Source of the DNA: Microbacterium protaetiae
Lineage (GTDB): Bacteria > Actinomycetota > Actinomycetes > Actinomycetales > Microbacteriaceae
Assembly (NCBI RefSeq): GCF_004135285.1
Contig: NZ_CP035494.1
Span: 1,612,001 to 1,676,000 of the forward strand
DNA: 64,000 nt
Direction of reading: 5' to 3'
In this document: positions 61,044 to 64,000 of the stretch, one piece after another
Numbering within the stretch: position 1 is the first letter of the stretch
How the letters are laid out: the number at the start of each line of letters is the position of its first letter
Program-made: the position numbers and the translations under genes
Notes under the pieces: generated by a model
Databases searched by the model: none
What the model was told of the DNA's origin: nothing
What the model saw: the letters and a program-made list of their open reading frames with translations, nothing else

Positions 61044-62129
61044 GTGACCGAGCCGCTTTCGACCGTCGTCGTCGGGTGCGGCGCGATCGGCAGGACACAC
61101 GTGGATGCCGCACTGCGGCATCCACGTCTGCGGTTGTCGGGGCTCGTCAATCGCACCGCGGCTCCGGCAGAAGCGCTTGCCGCCGACGTCGCCGCGCGCG
61201 AGGAGTCGTGCCCGACCGCCTACACGACGCTCGACGAGGCCCTCGAGTCACGGCCCGACCTCGTCGTCATCGCCACGCCCAGTGGCCTGCACGTGCAGCA
61301 GGCATTGGCCGCGCTGCGCGCCGGGAGCCACGTGCTGATCGAGAAGCCGTTGGACGTCGACCTCGCTCGGGCCCGCAGCCTTGCAGATGCCGTCGCGTCC
61401 ACGCCAGGTCAGGTGTGCAGCGTCGTCAGCCAGCATCGCTTCGATCCGGCTGCAGGGGTTGTGAGTGACGCGATCACGGCCGAACGGTTTGGTCGAGTCA
61501 CGTCGGCAGTCGCTTCTGTTCCGTGGTGGCGACCCCAGTCCTATTACGACGCCGCGCACTGGCGGGGGACGTGGGCGCTGGACGGTGGCGGAGCGCTGAT
61601 GAACCAGGGCGTGCACACGCTCGACCTGCTTCTCTGGTTTCTCGGGCGGCCGGTGCGCGTCTCGGCTGAGACCGCGCTGCTGGCGCACGACGGCATCGAG
61701 GTCGAGGACATAGCCGTGGCGACGATCCGCTTTGCGTCGGGCGCGCTTGCGGTGCTGCACGCCACCACCGCCGCTTACCCCGGAATCGGTGTGCGGATCC
61801 ACGTCATGGGGTCGGCTGGCTCGGCCGTGATCGAAGACGACCGACTTGAGTACTTCCACACCGGCGCCGACGAACGATCCGGCGCCCGTGGGGTACAGCT
61901 TTCGACCCCGGCGCGTGTGCCCGGTGTCGGCGGCACGAGGGGCGCCCAGAAGGTGGATGTGCTCGGCCATCTGCGGCAGTACGACGACCTGATCGCCGCG
62001 ATCGACGAGCATCGCCGACCACTGGCGACCGTCGACGAGGCGCTGCTCGTGCTCGCGGCTGTACGTGCTGTCTACACCTCAGCGCAGCTCGGGCACCCCG
62101 TTCTCATCGACGACGTCCTGCGCGGATAG
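61044..62129 (+). CDS. Gfo/Idh/MocA family oxidoreductase
   Basis: A 361-residue NAD(P)-dependent dehydrogenase. The Rossmann motif [14 protein letters not shown] is at 10-23, [15 protein letters not shown] near 99 carries the catalytic-site Lys-Pro, and [20 protein letters not shown] near 175 is the C-terminal domain hallmark with the catalytic His. As the last gene of the TRAP operon it probably oxidises or reduces a uronate, an aldonate or an inositol derivative that the transporter brings in; the substrate is not predictable. The start is GTG 61044. Confidence 0.85.
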   Translation: MTEPLSTVVVGCGAIGRTHVDAALRHPRLRLSGLVNRTAAPAEALAADVAAREESCPTAYTTLDEALESRPDLVVIATPSGLHVQQALAALRAGSHVLIEKPLDVDLARARSLADAVASTPGQVCSVVSQHRFDPAAGVVSDAITAERFGRVTSAVASVPWWRPQSYYDAAHWRGTWALDGGGALMNQGVHTLDLLLWFLGRPVRVSAETALLAHDGIEVEDIAVATIRFASGALAVLHATTAAYPGIGVRIHVMGSAGSAVIEDDRLEYFHTGADERSGARGVQLSTPARVPGVGGTRGAQKVDVLGHLRQYDDLIAAIDEHRRPLATVDEALLVLAAVRAVYTSAQLGHPVLIDDVLRG

Positions 62130-62238
62130 CACGCGCGAGGAGGCCGCATCGAGATGCGGCATCCCCTCCCGCTGGCGACCGGTACTGCCTAGGCTGTCCC
62201 CAGGCCGCCCACGAGGTGGCCGGACAGGGGTGTCGACG

Positions 62239-63915
62239 ATGAGCCTGAGCAACATCGAGATCGCGCAAGCAGCGCAGCTGCGCCCGATCGGCGAGATCGC
62301 CGAGGGACTGGGGATTCCGCCGGAGGCGGTCATTCCCTACGGCGCGACCAAGGCGAAGATTGCGCTGCCGTATGTGCAGGGCCTGGCCGACAGGCCGCAG
62401 GGGCGGCTGATCCTGATGACCGGCACTTCGCCGACCCCGGCCGGCGAAGGCAAGAGCACCACGGTCGTCGGGCTCGGCGATGCGCTGACGCGGCTGGGTG
62501 AGAAGGCGATGATCTGCCTGCGCGAGCCGGCGCAGGGTCCGGTGTTCGGCATGAAGGGCGGCGCGTGCGGCGGCGGATACGCGCAGGTCGTGCCGATGGA
62601 AGACATCAACCTGCACTTCACCGGCGACTTCGCGGCGATCGCCGCTGCGACCAATCTGCTGGCGGCGCTCATCGACAATCACATCCACCACGGCAACGCG
62701 CTGAGCATCGATGTGCGCAGGGTCACCTGGCGGCGCGCTCTCGATGTCAACGACCGTGCGCTGCGCGACCTCGTGCTGGGCCTGGGCGGCCCCGGCAACG
62801 GATACCCGCGCGAATCGGGGTTCGACATCGTCGTGGCCAGCGAGGTCATGGCGATCTTCTGCCTCGCGACGAGCCTCAACGACCTCAAGCGCCGGCTCGG
62901 CGAGATCGTCGTCGCACAGACGCGCGACCGCAAGCCGGTGCGGGCGCGCGACCTGAACGCGCATGGTGCGATGACGGCGCTGCTGCGCGACGCCCTGGCG
63001 CCGAACCTGGTGCAGACGATCGAGCACACGCCGGCGTTCGTGCACGGCGGCCCGTTCGCGAACATCGCGCATGGCTGCAATTCGTATCTGGCGACCAGCT
63101 CGGCGCTGCGACTGGCCGACTACGTCGTCACCGAAGCAGGATTCGGCGCCGACCTGGGCGGCGAGAAGTTCGTCGACATCCTGTGCCGGTCGACCGATCT
63201 GCGGCCCTCGCTGGCCGTGGTGGTGGCGACGGTGCGGTCGCTCAAATACCAGGGTGGAGTGGATGTCGCAGACCTGCCGCGGGAGGATGTCGACGCGCTG
63301 GAACGCGGCCTGGTGAACCTCGAGCGTCACCTGCACATCGTGCGTGAGGTGCTGGGCCTTCCCGCGGTGGTGGCCATCAACCACCGCGCGGAGGACAGTG
63401 CTGCCGAGATCGACGCGCTGCTGGCCGCGTGCGAGCGCCTGGGCGTGCGGGCATCGGTCGCGAAGCACTTCGCCGAGGGCGGTGCGGGTGCTGAGGATCT
63501 CGCGCGCGCCGTGATCGAGGAATGCGAACCGGCGACGACAGAACCGAGGTACACGTACCCGCTGGACGCCTCGCTGTGGGAGAAGATGACGACCATCGCC
63601 ACCCGCATCTACGGCGCTGAGGGCATCTCGGCCGATGCGAGCGTGCGGGCGCAGATCCGGCGGTTGCAAGACGACGGCTACGGCGAACTGCCGGTGTGCG
63701 TCGCCAAAACGCAGTACTCGTTCTCGACCGACCCCTCGGCGCTGGGCGCGCCGGAAGGCCACACGATAAACGTGCGCGAAGTGCGGCTGGCCGCCGGAGC
63801 GCGGTTCATCGTGATGATCTGCGGCAGCATCATGACCATGCCCGGGCTGCCGGCACAGCCGGCTGCGGCATCCATCGACGTCGATGACGAGGGACGGATC
63901 ACCGGACTGTTCTGA
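62239..63915 (+). CDS. fhs: Formate-tetrahydrofolate ligase Fhs
   Basis: A 558-residue enzyme that joins formate to tetrahydrofolate with ATP and gives 10-formyl-THF for purine synthesis and serine metabolism. Seen are the P-loop [18 protein letters not shown], the FTHFS signatures [20 protein letters not shown] and [22 protein letters not shown], and [12 protein letters not shown]. The length fits the family. The start is ATG 62239 ([17 protein letters not shown]); the open frame upstream overlaps the end of the oxidoreductase gene. It is a single gene, 109 bp after the uronate operon, with no LacI operator. Confidence 0.94.
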   Translation: MSLSNIEIAQAAQLRPIGEIAEGLGIPPEAVIPYGATKAKIALPYVQGLADRPQGRLILMTGTSPTPAGEGKSTTVVGLGDALTRLGEKAMICLREPAQGPVFGMKGGACGGGYAQVVPMEDINLHFTGDFAAIAAATNLLAALIDNHIHHGNALSIDVRRVTWRRALDVNDRALRDLVLGLGGPGNGYPRESGFDIVVASEVMAIFCLATSLNDLKRRLGEIVVAQTRDRKPVRARDLNAHGAMTALLRDALAPNLVQTIEHTPAFVHGGPFANIAHGCNSYLATSSALRLADYVVTEAGFGADLGGEKFVDILCRSTDLRPSLAVVVATVRSLKYQGGVDVADLPREDVDALERGLVNLERHLHIVREVLGLPAVVAINHRAEDSAAEIDALLAACERLGVRASVAKHFAEGGAGAEDLARAVIEECEPATTEPRYTYPLDASLWEKMTTIATRIYGAEGISADASVRAQIRRLQDDGYGELPVCVAKTQYSFSTDPSALGAPEGHTINVREVRLAAGARFIVMICGSIMTMPGLPAQPAAASIDVDDEGRITGLF

Positions 63916-64000
63916 CCGGGGCCGGGTCGTCGCGGCGGCGCACCAGGGCGTCGGACACATTCTGCTCGAGGTCGGCGAGGTCGGCGATGACCTGTGCCAC
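63899..64000 (-). CDS. C-terminal tail of a convergent gene, partial
   Basis: From the right edge a minus-strand frame gives 33 residues, [20 protein letters not shown] then [13 protein letters not shown], ending at a TGA that overlaps the end of fhs by 17 nt. Third codon positions are almost all G or C and the helix is amphipathic, so it looks like a real C-terminus. Too little is visible for a family call. Confidence 0.5.
   Translation of the reverse strand: MAQVIADLADLEQNVSDALVRRRDDPAPVRTVR

Noticed and set aside
62104..63960. 618-codon open frame antisense to fhs
   Set aside because: It is the mirror of a well-conserved gene; its composition (Arg, His, Asp, Gln rich) is typical of the complementary frame in GC-rich DNA.

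Overview
The window looks like a chromosome segment of a high-GC Gram-positive actinobacterium, most likely a Microbacteriaceae member close to Microbacterium. The evidence is the very high GC content, frequent GTG starts, the marker families present (DUF3073, PGPGW protein, DUF3516 helicase, Rv2578c-type radical SAM protein, DUF222-HNH protein, HtaA/HmuTUV) and the constant recurrence of the word GCGGCATCC/GGATGCCGC. No tRNA, rRNA, CRISPR array, phage module or insertion sequence was recognised.

Region by region: (1) 1-4169 is a heme uptake cluster: the C-terminal part of an HtaA-type surface heme binder, then hmuT-hmuU-hmuV. (2) 4368-8051 holds two proteins of unknown function and purM-purF; the 3' end of purF is part of a 196-bp tandem duplication carrying a structured palindromic repeat. 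(3) 8527-15287 is a run of small housekeeping and stress genes (PGPGW membrane protein, DJ-1/PfpI, DUF3073, universal stress protein), a PadR/DUF4097 pair with visible operators, a TipA-like MerR regulator with an internal TipAS-type start, an MFS exporter and small proteins. (4) 15446-24444 has an RND-type transporter, a DUF998 membrane protein whose frame overlaps it antisense, a DEAD-box helicase with a long RDD-repeat N-terminus, and a secreted GH18 chitinase with two chitin-binding modules. (5) 24464-36849 contains two TetR-controlled loci with palindromic operators, a DUF222-HNH protein, a radical SAM protein, a VanY-like carboxypeptidase, an acyl-CoA dehydrogenase, a large ATP-binding LuxR regulator and a small HTH-like protein. 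(6) 36901-46544 has a three-copy palindromic repeat array, tandem small GNAT genes, a stand-alone AICAR formyltransferase, a DUF3516 helicase, DUF4262, an NlpC/P60-like orphan, a VOC protein, an internally deleted acetyltransferase and recQ.

(7) 46854-51483 is the most unusual part: a secreted GH3 glycosidase interrupted by one in-frame TAG, then a WxL-like surface protein, a DUF916 (WxL-interacting) membrane protein and a small LPVTG-anchored protein. This resembles the csc/WxL cell-surface clusters described in low-GC Gram-positives. A perfect 19-bp hairpin sits between the WxL-like gene and the DUF916 gene. (8) 51508-62129 is a hexuronate locus: manD-gntK, uxaC-uxuB, a LacI regulator, a DctPQM TRAP transporter and a Gfo/Idh/MocA oxidoreductase. 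Four near-identical LacI-type operators (consensus TGGCAACCGGTTGCCA) stand in front of the four transcription units. The genes give uptake of a uronate and the route glucuronate to fructuronate to mannonate to KDG; KDG kinase and KDPG aldolase are not in the window. A remnant of a larE-like gene lies between uxaC and lacI. (9) 62239-63915 is formate-tetrahydrofolate ligase, with the tail of a convergent gene at the window end.

The gene-poor stretches are rich in repeats: a hairpin-forming family (five copies at two loci), a 37-bp perfect-type palindrome (two loci), an inverted repeat with GAGTTCTGAAC ends (two loci), and several short tandem repeats, some of which extend into the C-termini of neighbouring genes.
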